Assembly: GCF_000155675.2 (NCBI RefSeq)
Contig: NC_020911.1
Span: forward strand, 1,664,501-1,728,500
DNA: 64,000 bases
Direction of reading: 5' to 3'
Source: Octadecabacter antarcticus 307
Lineage (GTDB): Bacteria > Pseudomonadota > Alphaproteobacteria > Rhodobacterales > Rhodobacteraceae
Shown here: one piece after another, positions 17,452 through 26,400 of the stretch
Numbering within the stretch: position 1 is the first letter of the stretch
Layout: each line of letters begins with the position of its first letter
Program-made: the position numbers and the translations under genes
The notes under the pieces: generated by a model
Databases searched by the model: none
What the model was told of the DNA's origin: nothing
What the model saw: the letters and a program-made list of their open reading frames with translations, nothing else

Positions 17452-18606
17452 TTATTTACGAGGTCCGTTTCCGAGAGGGGTTGCAGGGGTGTCATTGGGG
17501 ACACGTCCATAAGCATGGGGCAATGAGCAGGTTTTCAAGTCCGGCATCACAAGTTTTCCAAAATATTTAGCTTCGTCAATGTGCGGATAGCCAGAGAATA
17601 TAAAGCTACGGATGCCCATTTTGCGATAGCTTTCGATCTTGGACAAGATTTGGTCAGCCGATCCCACGAGGGCGGCGCCACAGCCGGACCGTGCGCGTCC
17701 GACACCTGTCCACAGGTTTGGTTCGACGTAGCCGAATTTATCGGCCAATTCGCGGGCTTTGGCTTGGTGGGCGACGCCCAGTGAAATACTGTCGTGGGCG
17801 CGGTCGCGGATAAGTGTACCGTATTCATCATCGAGCTGGCTGACGAGGTGATCGGCGTATTCGCGGGCCTCGGCTTCGGTGTCACGTACGATCATGTGAA
17901 CGCGCAGCCCGTAATCGAGAGTGCGGTTGTAGCGGCTTGCCACGGCATTCACGTCGCGCATCCGCTGCGCCAGCTGATCAATCGGTTCGGGCCACATCAA
18001 GTAGACGTCGCAGTGCTGGCCGCACAATTCCAAGGCTGAGGGCGAGTAGCCGCCGAAGTACAACAGAGGGCCACCGGTCTGGTAGGGCGTCGCCGGGGCC
18101 GCTGGCACGTTTGCAAACTGGTAGACATCGCCGTCATAGTTGATTTCGTCGCGTGTCCAGGCCTGTTTCAGGATTTCCACAACTTCGTGCGAGCGCTTGT
18201 AGCGGTAAGCGCTGTCGGCGACTTCACCGGGGAAATCGGACGAAATCACGTTGAGTGTCAGGCGGCCTTTCAGCATGTGATCCAGCGTCGCAACGGTGCG
18301 CGCCAACATGATGGGCTGCATTTCACCGCAGCGGATCGCGGCCAGCATATTGATCGACTTGGTCAGTGGCGCCATGCCTGCGACAAAGGACATTGTGTCT
18401 TGCCCGACTTGGTAGCTGGACGGCGCGAGAACGTTGCGAAAGCCTTGCTTTTCGGCCTCAAGCACGATGTCGCGGCAGTGTTCCCATGACGAGCGTAATG
18501 CGCCATCTGGCACGCCCAGATAGGCGTAATCATCTGAACACAAAGCGGAAAACCAGCTAACTTCGGACGCATCGAGGTCGGCAGATGTTACGGGCACGAT
18601 TGTCAT
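17452..18606 (-). CDS. Luciferase-like FMNH2-dependent monooxygenase (SsuD type)
   Basis: First gene of the six-gene operon. The ~384-residue TIM-barrel protein has EAEKQGFRNVLAPSSYQVGQ, LAAIRCGEMQPIMLARTVAT, LDHMLKGRLTLNVISSDFPG and TGGPLLYFGGYSPSALELC, typical of alkanesulfonate-monooxygenase-like enzymes that cleave C-S or C-N bonds or hydroxylate with FMNH2 and O2. Start 18606 is preferred (GGAAGAGA upstream); 18648 is a weaker upstream alternative. A partner flavin reductase is encoded two genes downstream. Confidence 0.9.
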   Translation of the reverse strand: MTIVPVTSADLDASEVSWFSALCSDDYAYLGVPDGALRSSWEHCRDIVLEAEKQGFRNVLAPSSYQVGQDTMSFVAGMAPLTKSINMLAAIRCGEMQPIMLARTVATLDHMLKGRLTLNVISSDFPGEVADSAYRYKRSHEVVEILKQAWTRDEINYDGDVYQFANVPAAPATPYQTGGPLLYFGGYSPSALELCGQHCDVYLMWPEPIDQLAQRMRDVNAVASRYNRTLDYGLRVHMIVRDTEAEAREYADHLVSQLDDEYGTLIRDRAHDSISLGVAHQAKARELADKFGYVEPNLWTGVGRARSGCGAALVGSADQILSKIESYRKMGIRSFIFSGYPHIDEAKYFGKLVMPDLKTCSLPHAYGRVPNDTPATPLGNGPRK

Positions 18607-18658
18607 GATTCTCTTCCCAAAGATCAGCTGTTGCCCCTTGCGTAGCATCCCAAACCTA

Positions 18659-18679
18659 GTGCATCAATAGTGTATCAAT
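18659..18679. promoter_or_regulatory. Candidate GntR operator (two direct repeats, 11-bp period)
   Basis: GTGCATCAAT (18659-18668) and GTGTATCAAT (18670-18679) are direct copies one helical turn apart. They lie in the 110-bp gap between the divergent monooxygenase operon and the gntR gene, where a regulator would control both. Assignment is by position and repetition only. Confidence 0.45.
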
Positions 18680-18716
18680 TATTTGTAATGCGTGCGCATC
18701 AGGGGAGAAAGCACAG

Positions 18717-19427
18717 ATGTCAGACCGGCAACGGCCAACAGCGCTGCCCAAGTATGTGCAGATCGCTGAGATGCTGATCCGCGATATTGCTGCCGGACGG
18801 CTGGCAGACGGGGCGCGTCTTTTGCCGGAGCGTGATATGGCTGCAGGTCTGGGGATTGCTGTTGGAACCCTACGTAAGGCGTTGGATTTGCTGGCTGAAA
18901 AGCAGCTATTGGAACGCCTTCATGGGTCTGGAAATTACGTGCGTGCCCGCAGTGATGTATCATCAATCTATAGCTTTTTACGGATCGAACGGCGTCAAGG
19001 CGGAGGGCTGCCCACAGCCGAGGTTTTGTCGATTGATCGGCTGGCTGTCCCCGCGCAGTCGGGGTTTGCCAGCGCAGATGGGTTCCGGTTCCGCCGCTTG
19101 CGGTTTATGGACAATGTCCCTGCAGCGATGGAAGAAATCTGGCTTGATGGGGCCGTGACGGACGTGGTGGACGAGGCGGCGGTGTCTGAATCGCTATACC
19201 TCTATTATTCAGACGTTTTGGGCGTTGTGATCACCAGTGCCGAAGACCGCGTCAACGTCGCACCAACGCCGGATTGGGTTGATGGGCGGTTCGGGCTGTC
19301 TCGTGGGGACATGGCGGGCTATATCGAACGCACGGGGCGCACACGGACTGGCAAAGTTGTAGAATTTTCAAGGACTTGGTTTGATCCGAGCCAAATCAAT
19401 TACGTTTCACGTTTAGGAAAGAACTGA
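18717..19427 (+). CDS. GntR-family (HutC subfamily) transcriptional regulator
   Basis: A 236-residue regulator. The N-terminal winged helix (residues ~10-75) has PKYVQIAEMLIRDIAAGRL and LPERDMAAGLGIAVGTLRKAL. The C-terminal UTRA-type ligand domain includes FRFRRLRFMDNVPAAMEEIW and GKVVEFSRTWFDP. It is divergent from the monooxygenase/TRAP operon and 3 bp upstream of the Gfo/Idh/MocA gene, so it likely senses the imported substrate or a product and controls both units. Confidence 0.9.
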   Translation: MSDRQRPTALPKYVQIAEMLIRDIAAGRLADGARLLPERDMAAGLGIAVGTLRKALDLLAEKQLLERLHGSGNYVRARSDVSSIYSFLRIERRQGGGLPTAEVLSIDRLAVPAQSGFASADGFRFRRLRFMDNVPAAMEEIWLDGAVTDVVDEAAVSESLYLYYSDVLGVVITSAEDRVNVAPTPDWVDGRFGLSRGDMAGYIERTGRTRTGKVVEFSRTWFDPSQINYVSRLGKN

Positions 19428-19430
19428 TCC

Positions 19431-20537
19431 ATGGACATGGTAAACTACGGCATCATCGGTTGTGGCATGATGGCGCGCGAACATATCGCCAACATCAATC
19501 TTTTGCCCCACGGGCGGGTCACGGTTGTTTATGATCCGGTGCGTGAATTGGCGGAAAGTTGCGCGGTTTTGGCGGGCAAGGACGGGGCGGCGGCGCAGGC
19601 CGTGGTGGCCGATACGTTGGACGATTTCCTGGCGTACGCGGATCTGGATGCGGTGGTGATTGTCAGCCCGAACCACCTGCACGCAAGCCAGTTGCGCGCG
19701 ATCGTAGCGAAACGCCCATTGCCGATCCTGTGTGAAAAACCGCTGTATACCGACCCTGCCGATCGCGCCGCGCTGGATGCGCTTTTCAGGGGCTATCCAC
19801 ATCCGGTTTGGGTGGCGATGGAATACCGCTATATGCCGCCTGTCAGCGCGTTGATCGAACAGGCGAGCCAAGCGACCGGGGGCATTTCCATGCTGACCAT
19901 CCGCGAGCATCGCTTTCCGTTTCTGCCCAAGATTGGCGACTGGAACCGTTTTAACGCCAACACTGGCGGGACATTGGTTGAAAAATGCTGCCATTTCTTT
20001 GATCTGATGCGGTTGATCCTGAAGGCGGAGCCTGTGCGGGTGATGGCCAGTGCTGGTCAGACGCTAAACCACAAAGATGAAACCTATGATGGGCAGGTGC
20101 CCGACATCTGGGACAACGGCTATGTTATCCTTGATTTTGACAGCGGCGCGCGCGCGATGCTTGAGCTGTGCATGTTCGCCGAAGGGTCACGCTATCAGGA
20201 AGAAATCAGTGCGGTGGGGCCAAAGGGCAAGATCGAATGTTTGGTGCCGGGGCCTGGACGGTTTTGGCCCGCGGCACTTGGCCCCGCGCCGGTGCCGCAG
20301 CTGATCATCAGCCCGCGTGCGCCGCAGGGGCCGATTACGATGGATATTCCGGTCGATCCGACGTTGTTGAATGCAGGTGATCATAACGGATCGACGTTCT
20401 ATCAACATCAGCGGTTCAATGCGGTCGTGCGTGGGCAGGGCAGCGTTGAGGTGACCGTGAGCGACGGCGCCAAGGCGGTGGCCATAGGGATTGCGGCGCA
20501 AGAAAGCGCGCGCACGGGGCAGGCGGTGCTGTTTTAG
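19431..20537 (+). CDS. Gfo/Idh/MocA-family NAD(P)-dependent oxidoreductase
   Basis: A 368-residue dehydrogenase with an N-terminal Rossmann fold (YGIIGCGMMAREHIANINLL), the conserved PILCEKPLYTDPADR segment with the EKP motif near residue 102, and a GGTLVEKCCHFFDLMRLI helix in the C-terminal domain. Family members oxidise or isomerise sugars, inositols and related polyols. It sits 3 bp downstream of gntR and converges with the PhyH-like gene with a 4-bp overlap. Confidence 0.9.
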   Translation: MDMVNYGIIGCGMMAREHIANINLLPHGRVTVVYDPVRELAESCAVLAGKDGAAAQAVVADTLDDFLAYADLDAVVIVSPNHLHASQLRAIVAKRPLPILCEKPLYTDPADRAALDALFRGYPHPVWVAMEYRYMPPVSALIEQASQATGGISMLTIREHRFPFLPKIGDWNRFNANTGGTLVEKCCHFFDLMRLILKAEPVRVMASAGQTLNHKDETYDGQVPDIWDNGYVILDFDSGARAMLELCMFAEGSRYQEEISAVGPKGKIECLVPGPGRFWPAALGPAPVPQLIISPRAPQGPITMDIPVDPTLLNAGDHNGSTFYQHQRFNAVVRGQGSVEVTVSDGAKAVAIGIAAQESARTGQAVLF

Positions 20538-21331
20538 CGGCGAAAGATTTCGGGAAACCAATCGGTCCGCAATCGCTGGCCTTGTTGCATATCGTGCCCC
20601 GGAAACGGCGGCGATGTCGGGCCGGGACGGGTTGTGTAACGCGCATCGTCGCCGAGCAATCGCAGGGAAAACGCGCGACGTCGGGTTGCGGCGTCGTTGC
20701 CGCGGGCACCGTGCAGGATATGGTAGTTGAACGCCACTGCGTCACCCGGTTCCATCGCCCATTCGCGCACGTCCATTCCCATCGCGTCAGGATCGGGGAC
20801 GGGCATATAGGTGTCTTCATCGGCGTAAAACGCGGTTTCTGATAGCCAGCGGGTTGGCAGCACGGGTTTGGGCCATTTGTGCGACCCCGCGACACAGCGC
20901 AGCGACGCTTGGGTCACAGGATCAAGCGGCGACCAGAAGCTGACGGTCTGCGTGCCTTGCACGAAATAATACGGCCCATCGGTGTGCCACGGGGTTGGCT
21001 TGGATGTGCCCGGCTCTTTGACCAGAACGTGGTCGTGAAACAGCTGGGTAGACTGGCTTTGCATCATGTCGGCCGCAACTTCGGCGGCGGGGCTGTCGCG
21101 GATCACGGTTTCAAATTCCGGAATGCGGTGCCAATTGCAATAGTCGTCAAAAAAGCGACCCTTTTCGCCTGATATCAGGTTTTCGGACGCGTAGGGCCCG
21201 GGATCGGCCATGTTGCGATCCACGCCCGCGCGCAGGGTGTCCACGTGATCGGCGAACAGCCCCTTGATCACGATGACGCCGTCGCGCTGAAAGGCATCGA
21301 TCTGGGCTTGGGAAATGAGTGCATGTGTCAT
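20534..21331 (-). CDS. Phytanoyl-CoA dioxygenase (PhyH) family protein
   Basis: Fe(II)/2-oxoglutarate-dependent dioxygenase of ~265 residues. The facial triad is visible as HTDGPYYF (His-x-Asp) near residue 130 and a distal His in YHILHGARGN, followed by an Arg-rich segment (RRRAFSLRLLGDD) for 2-oxoglutarate. I start at ATG 21331 (MTHALISQAQIDAFQRDG), the usual family N-terminus; an upstream start at 21382 adds 17 atypical residues. Its position suggests it acts on a metabolite of the adjacent catabolic cluster. Confidence 0.87.
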   Translation of the reverse strand: MTHALISQAQIDAFQRDGVIVIKGLFADHVDTLRAGVDRNMADPGPYASENLISGEKGRFFDDYCNWHRIPEFETVIRDSPAAEVAADMMQSQSTQLFHDHVLVKEPGTSKPTPWHTDGPYYFVQGTQTVSFWSPLDPVTQASLRCVAGSHKWPKPVLPTRWLSETAFYADEDTYMPVPDPDAMGMDVREWAMEPGDAVAFNYHILHGARGNDAATRRRAFSLRLLGDDARYTTRPGPTSPPFPGHDMQQGQRLRTDWFPEIFRR

Positions 21332-21539
21332 GACGAAACGCTGGCAACGAAATGTCGCGCCGTCAAGACGTGACAGCGCCATGTGAGATCACCGAGCCCA
21401 GCGTAGATTGCCTGTGGGGCTTGCACAATTTGGCGTGCTTGCGCGGGTGTGGGTGTGGATTGGTGGTCGGTTGACGGCGCGGACGATGGCAAATTAGAGA
21501 TTTGGTTGCGTCCGAAGTGGCTCCAGAGGAGTGGGGCGC

Positions 21540-22211
21540 TTACTCGTCGTTTTCTGGCGCGGGCAGTTTTTTCAATTCATCAGGCGCTGGAATTTGGTCG
21601 TAAGCGGGTGTGGCATCACGCGTGATCTTAAGGACTTCTTTCACGCGATCGGTAAGTGGTTTTATGTCTTTTCCAAACTTACCAAGTGTTTCTCCTATAT
21701 CAGAAGCTGCGCCACGAACGATATCAAGCTTTCCTCGCTTATCGATGGCTTGTTTTTCCACCGCTGCAATTCGGTTTAGCATTAAGACTCTATGAGGTTC
21801 GTCGAAGTCCGAAGACCCCAAAATAATTTTGCGCATGTCTGAACATAGCTTTAAAACACGGTCACGATCCTTTTTGGTTAAGGAAAACTCCGGAATGAGT
21901 GGATCGGAATGATTAGTTTCCTCAAACCCTTTTGGTTTGCCAAATCGTTTTTCCACATCGATTGATCTTTGAAGTCTATTCGCAAAAGACCGTTGGTCTT
22001 GCTTATCAAAGCCAAACTTGGCGCGTCCGACTAAATCAATAAACTTTTTCGGAAGTTCATTCGCGCAAATCTGGGCCAAAGTTCTAATTTCGTCAGTATC
22101 TGCTATGTCCCACTCACCTATTGCTCCGCTGGATGGGTCGTTTGAAAGCCCTTTTTCGACCAACTCCATGAGACGTAAGTAAGCCTCACTGCGCTCATTT
22201 TTTTCACTCAA
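21540..22211 (-). CDS. Hypothetical protein, translationally coupled to parE
   Basis: A 223-residue, charged, probably soluble and largely helical protein with no recognised domain. Its start overlaps the parE stop by 4 bp, so it is made from the parE transcript. Lysine-rich composition and higher A/T content than parE suggest later insertion behind parE. No signal peptide or membrane segment. It ends with a Pro/Leu-rich tail (KKLPAPENDE). Confidence 0.65.
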   Translation of the reverse strand: MSEKNERSEAYLRLMELVEKGLSNDPSSGAIGEWDIADTDEIRTLAQICANELPKKFIDLVGRAKFGFDKQDQRSFANRLQRSIDVEKRFGKPKGFEETNHSDPLIPEFSLTKKDRDRVLKLCSDMRKIILGSSDFDEPHRVLMLNRIAAVEKQAIDKRGKLDIVRGAASDIGETLGKFGKDIKPLTDRVKEVLKITRDATPAYDQIPAPDELKKLPAPENDE

Positions 22212-24166
22212 ACATCCAACTCCTCAACAAACCTAGCATTCTCCTGAATATACTGGAACCGCATTTCCGGCTTTTTGCCCATCAAACGCTCAACCAGATC
22301 GGCGGTTTCGCCGGCTTCGTCTTCGTCGATGGAAACCTTGATCAGTTTGCGCGATTTCGGGTCCATTGTGGTTTCTTTCAGGTCTTTTGCATCCATTTCG
22401 CCCAGACCCTTAAACCGCGATACGTCCATTTTGCCGGACCCGCCCAAGCCGCGGGCCAGAATCGCGTTCTTTTCCACCTCGTCGAGACAATATTCGCGCC
22501 GCGCCCCTTGGGTGACGCGGAACAGCGGCGGGCAGGCGAGGTACAAATGACCCGCGTCGATCATCGGGCGCATCTGGCTAAAGAAGAACGTCATCAGCAG
22601 GGCGGCGATATGCGCGCCGTCGACGTCCGCGTCGGTCATGATGATGACCTTTTCGTAGCGCAGATCGTCGACGTTGAATTTCGCCCCAAGCTGCACGCCA
22701 AGGGCTTGGGTCAAATCACTGATTTCGGCGTTGGTCCCCAGTTTGTTGGATGCCGCGCCCAGCACGTTTAGGATTTTACCCTTGAGCGGCAAAAGCGCCT
22801 GCGTTTTGCGGTTGCGCGCCATCTTGGCGGAGCCGCCAGCCGAGTCGCCTTCAACAATGAACAATTCAGTGCCGTCGCGGGATTTGTTCGAGCAATCGGT
22901 CAGCTTACCGGGCAGTCGCAGTTTTGCGGTCGCAGTTTTGCGCGAGGTTTCTTTTTCTTGCTTGCGACGCAGGCGTTCTTCGGCCCGCAACACCAGAAAA
23001 TCGAGGATCGCACCCGCAGATTTGGTATCCGCCGCCAGCCAGTTGTCGAAATGGTCCGCCACCGCCAATTGCACCATGCGCAGCGCGTCGGTGGTCGCAA
23101 GGCGGTCTTTGGTCTGGCCGACGAATTCAGGATCGCGGATGAAACACGACACCAGCGCGCCTGCGCCAGTTGTCAAATCCTCCCGCGTGATGTTGGTGGC
23201 CTTCTTGTTGTTGACGCGTTCACCGTAAGATTTGATGCCCTTCAGCACCGCAGCCCAGAAGCCTTGTTCATGGGTGCCGCCTTCGGGCGTGGGCACGGTA
23301 TTACAGTAAGACTGGATGAAACCATCGCGCGTGGGCGTCCAGTTGATGGCCCATTCGACCTTGCCGGGGACATTGAATTTGTCAGTGAAATCAACGGTTC
23401 CAGCGAATGGTTTTTCAGAATAGGTGGTGGCGCCTGCCAGCGTTTCGTTCAGATAATCAGCCAGACCGCCGGGAAATTTAAACGTCGCTTCTTGCGGGGT
23501 TTCGCCATCGTTGATGTCGGTTTTCCAGCGGATTTCAACACCGGAAAACAGGTAGGCCTTTGATCGCGCCATTTTGAACAGACGGGCCGGTTTCAGGTCT
23601 AGGCTGCCAAAGATTTCGGGGTCGGGGTGGAATGTGACGGCCGTGCCGCGCCGATTGGGGGCCGCGCCGATTTTGGCCAATGGCGCTTGCGGCACACCGC
23701 GCGAGAATTCCATCATGAACAGTTCTTTGTTGATCGCGACTTCGACCCGCAAGTGATCAGACAGCGCATTAACAACCGATGATCCGACGCCGTGCAAACC
23801 GCCCGAGGTTTGGTAGCTGTCACCGGAAAATTTGCCGCCCGCGTTCAGGGTGCAAAAGATGACTTCGAGCGCGGATTTGTTAGGGAGTTTGGGATGCATG
23901 CCCACGGGAATGCCACGCCCGTTGTCACGCACGGTGGCGTGACCATTGGCGTGCAGTTCCACTTCGATCCACGTGGCATGACCTGCCACCGCTTCGTCCA
24001 TCGAATTGTCGACAATTTCGGCGACCATATGATGCAATGCACGGTCGTCTTTGCCACCGATATACATGCCGGGGCGCAGGCGCACGTGTTCCATATCCTC
24101 CAGCACCTCGATCGAGGAGGCGTCATAGTTGGACGGGGTTTGTCCGCTTAAAAGATCGTTTGCCAT
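22208..24166 (-). CDS. parE: DNA topoisomerase IV subunit B
   Basis: ATPase subunit of topoisomerase IV, which decatenates daughter chromosomes. From ATG 24166 it is ~652 residues. GHKL ATPase motifs are present: EIVDNSMDEAVAG, VRDNGRGIPVGMHPK, TSGGLHGVGSSVVNALS. The TOPRIM domain has ELFIVEGDSAGGSAK and MTDADVDGAHIAALLM, and the C-terminus reads FKGLGEMDAKDLKETTMDP. An in-frame extension to 24370 lacks homology and overlaps the divergent epimerase gene. Confidence 0.95.
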   Translation of the reverse strand: MANDLLSGQTPSNYDASSIEVLEDMEHVRLRPGMYIGGKDDRALHHMVAEIVDNSMDEAVAGHATWIEVELHANGHATVRDNGRGIPVGMHPKLPNKSALEVIFCTLNAGGKFSGDSYQTSGGLHGVGSSVVNALSDHLRVEVAINKELFMMEFSRGVPQAPLAKIGAAPNRRGTAVTFHPDPEIFGSLDLKPARLFKMARSKAYLFSGVEIRWKTDINDGETPQEATFKFPGGLADYLNETLAGATTYSEKPFAGTVDFTDKFNVPGKVEWAINWTPTRDGFIQSYCNTVPTPEGGTHEQGFWAAVLKGIKSYGERVNNKKATNITREDLTTGAGALVSCFIRDPEFVGQTKDRLATTDALRMVQLAVADHFDNWLAADTKSAGAILDFLVLRAEERLRRKQEKETSRKTATAKLRLPGKLTDCSNKSRDGTELFIVEGDSAGGSAKMARNRKTQALLPLKGKILNVLGAASNKLGTNAEISDLTQALGVQLGAKFNVDDLRYEKVIIMTDADVDGAHIAALLMTFFFSQMRPMIDAGHLYLACPPLFRVTQGARREYCLDEVEKNAILARGLGGSGKMDVSRFKGLGEMDAKDLKETTMDPKSRKLIKVSIDEDEAGETADLVERLMGKKPEMRFQYIQENARFVEELDV

Positions 24167-24274
24167 TGGCTGCTCTGCTCTTGTTGGTTGCGATATATTG
24201 TGGCGTAAATGGGGGGCGGGGGCAATCGGTAGTGTCGGGTGGCCCGACGTTTGATTGCCACAGAAAGGGTAAAG

Positions 24275-25165
24275 ATGCGGGTATTTTTCACAGGCGGCAG
24301 CGGTAAGGCGGGGCGGCATGCCATTGCAGTGTTGCAGGCAGCGGGGCACCGCGTGGTGAACATTGACCAAGTGGTGAGCGGGCTGGCGAACACGCCCGAA
24401 CTTTTGGTTGATCTATGTGACGTTGGGCAGGTTTTTGGTGCGATGTCGCAATGGGCCGATTTTGACGAGCTTGACCACCCTCCGCAACCCTATGATGCGG
24501 TGGTCCATTTCGCCGCTGTGCCGCGGATTATGATCGGTACGGATGGCGTGGCTTTTCAGCAAAACACCCAAAGTACCTACAACGTCATTGAGGCCGCAGT
24601 GAAACTTGGCATTCGCAAAATCATTTTCGCGAGTTCGGAGACAACGTATGGCGTCTGTTTTGCCGCAGGTGAGATATTGCCGGACTACATCCCAGTGGAT
24701 GAAAATCACCCGACTGTGCCGCACGACAGCTACGCTATGTCCAAGGTCTGTAATGAAGCGACAGCGCGGTCTTTTCAGGCGCGGTCCGGGGTGGATATTT
24801 ATGGGCTGCGGATCAACAATGTGATTGAACCACATGAATATATCGGACAATTTCCGGCATTCGTGAACGATCCGGCGCTGCGCCGCCGCAATATTTTTGG
24901 CTACATAGATGCCCGTGATCTTGGGCAGATGGTGAAGTGTTGCCTTGCGACGGATGGTCTGGGGTATCAGGTGTTTAATGTCGCCAACGACGACAGTTCA
25001 GTGGCGTTGCCAAGTGCGCAGGTGCGGGCGCGGTTTTATGCAGGCGTTCCCGTGATGTCAGATATGGCCGAGTTTGGATCGTTTTATTGTAACCAGAAGG
25101 CCAAGCAGATGGTCGGCTTCGTACCACAGTTTGGTTGGCGTGATGCCGTTTTAGGACAGGGCTAG
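24275..25165 (+). CDS. NAD-dependent epimerase/dehydratase (extended SDR)
   Basis: A 296-residue Rossmann-fold enzyme. The nucleotide loop is FFTGGSGKAGRHA at the N-terminus and the catalytic set is S-x24-YxxxK, with ASSETTYGV and HDSYAMSKVCNEA. GLRINNVIEP follows. A Shine-Dalgarno-like AAAGGGTAAAG precedes ATG 24275, favoured over 24239. Such enzymes act on nucleotide sugars or related substrates; which one is not evident. The stop codon overlaps that of the convergent UbiH-type gene (CTAG). Confidence 0.85.
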   Translation: MRVFFTGGSGKAGRHAIAVLQAAGHRVVNIDQVVSGLANTPELLVDLCDVGQVFGAMSQWADFDELDHPPQPYDAVVHFAAVPRIMIGTDGVAFQQNTQSTYNVIEAAVKLGIRKIIFASSETTYGVCFAAGEILPDYIPVDENHPTVPHDSYAMSKVCNEATARSFQARSGVDIYGLRINNVIEPHEYIGQFPAFVNDPALRRRNIFGYIDARDLGQMVKCCLATDGLGYQVFNVANDDSSVALPSAQVRARFYAGVPVMSDMAEFGSFYCNQKAKQMVGFVPQFGWRDAVLGQG

Positions 25166-26358
25166 CCCCTAGCACCCAGCCCCAATTTCATCAGTGTCTT
25201 GCGCAGTGGCGCGATACCATAAAAAGTTTCGATCCCCTTGGCGCGTATATCACGCAGCAGCGGGTTTTCGGCTTGTGATGCGCGGTTCAACAAGCCGACA
25301 CCGGCAACGCGCAAGCGGATGTCAGGGTGGCGGGCGCGGTGGTATTTGGCCAACATGTCGGCGCTGCCCAATGTATCGCGATTGGCCTGCGCCAGATCAA
25401 GCAGGCAGGCCACGTCAGACAGCGACATGTTCAGCCCTTGTGCGCCGATCGGGGGCACAACATGGGCCGATTCGGCGACCAAGGCCACGCGTTCGCCAGC
25501 CATTCGAGCCGCGATCTGGCTGATGATTGGCCAAACCATGCGCCGACTGGCCAGCGTTAGGGGGCCATAGGTTCCGCCAGACCGCAGCGTTGCTTGTGCG
25601 TTGAAGTCGGGTTCCGGCAGTGCTGCGAGGCGGTTTGCCTCTGGCCCGTCGTCCATCCAGACCACGGCGGAGCAGGGGCGACCATCATGATCTGGCAGTG
25701 GAACCAAGGTGAACGGGCCGCCGCTGCGGTGGATTTCTGTTGAGACATTGTTGTGCGGCGCGTCGTGGGTGACTGCAAAGGTGACGGCCTTTTGCCCGTA
25801 GCGTGTGGTTTTGGCGGTAATTCCAGCGGCTTGGCGCACGGGGCTGTTGCGCCCGTCAGCGGCGATCACAAGTTTGGCGGTGATACGGGTTCCATCGGTG
25901 AGTGTGACGCGCGCCTCATTGGTGCGGGTCAACAGGGTGGCAAACCCGACGCCCGGACGGAAATCGATGTTGGGTAAATCTGCCAGCCGCGCGACGATCT
26001 CACGGCGCAGCAGCCAGTTCGACAGGTTCCAACCGAACGGCAGTTCGGAAATGTTAGCAGCGTCAAAATCACGGGTAACGCGCGGCGTGGGATCAGCGCC
26101 ACCTGCATCAACGATCCGCATGATCTGCAAGGGCGTGGCGAAGGGGGCAAGACGGTCCCATAGGCCAGCGGCTATCAGAAATTCGCGGGCCGGTTGCAGG
26201 AATGCTGTCGTGCGCAGATCCGCGCCATTTGTGGTATTATCGGTGATGGGCTGCATCGGGTCCGCAATGACGACGGAAAATCCAGCCGCACCGAACGCCG
26301 CCGCAGTCGTTAGCCCCGCAACACCGCCGCCAGAAATGAAGATATCTGTGTTGATCAT
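25162..26358 (-). CDS. FAD-dependent monooxygenase, UbiH/UbiF/COQ6 family
   Basis: A 398-residue flavoprotein hydroxylase, probably for ubiquinone biosynthesis. It has the N-terminal dinucleotide motif FISGGGVAGLTTAAAFGAAG, the DG motif LVIAADGRNSPVRQAAGI near residue 165, and the second FAD motif VALVAESAHVVPPIGAQGLN near 300, where the usual GDAAH reads AESAH. This is common in ubiquinone hydroxylases of the group but worth noting. Confidence 0.88.
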   Translation of the reverse strand: MINTDIFISGGGVAGLTTAAAFGAAGFSVVIADPMQPITDNTTNGADLRTTAFLQPAREFLIAAGLWDRLAPFATPLQIMRIVDAGGADPTPRVTRDFDAANISELPFGWNLSNWLLRREIVARLADLPNIDFRPGVGFATLLTRTNEARVTLTDGTRITAKLVIAADGRNSPVRQAAGITAKTTRYGQKAVTFAVTHDAPHNNVSTEIHRSGGPFTLVPLPDHDGRPCSAVVWMDDGPEANRLAALPEPDFNAQATLRSGGTYGPLTLASRRMVWPIISQIAARMAGERVALVAESAHVVPPIGAQGLNMSLSDVACLLDLAQANRDTLGSADMLAKYHRARHPDIRLRVAGVGLLNRASQAENPLLRDIRAKGIETFYGIAPLRKTLMKLGLGARG

Positions 26359-26400
26359 ATTTACGAATATAGGCCCAAGGGGGCTGTGCGGAAAGCCATG

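Noticed and set aside
22958..23563. 201-codon plus-strand ORF within parE
   Set aside because: Shadow of a highly conserved gene on the other strand.
24167..24370. N-terminal extension of ParE
   Set aside because: The extra 68 residues are unlike any ParE, overlap the divergent epimerase promoter and start, and a conserved start with a ribosome-binding site exists at 24166.
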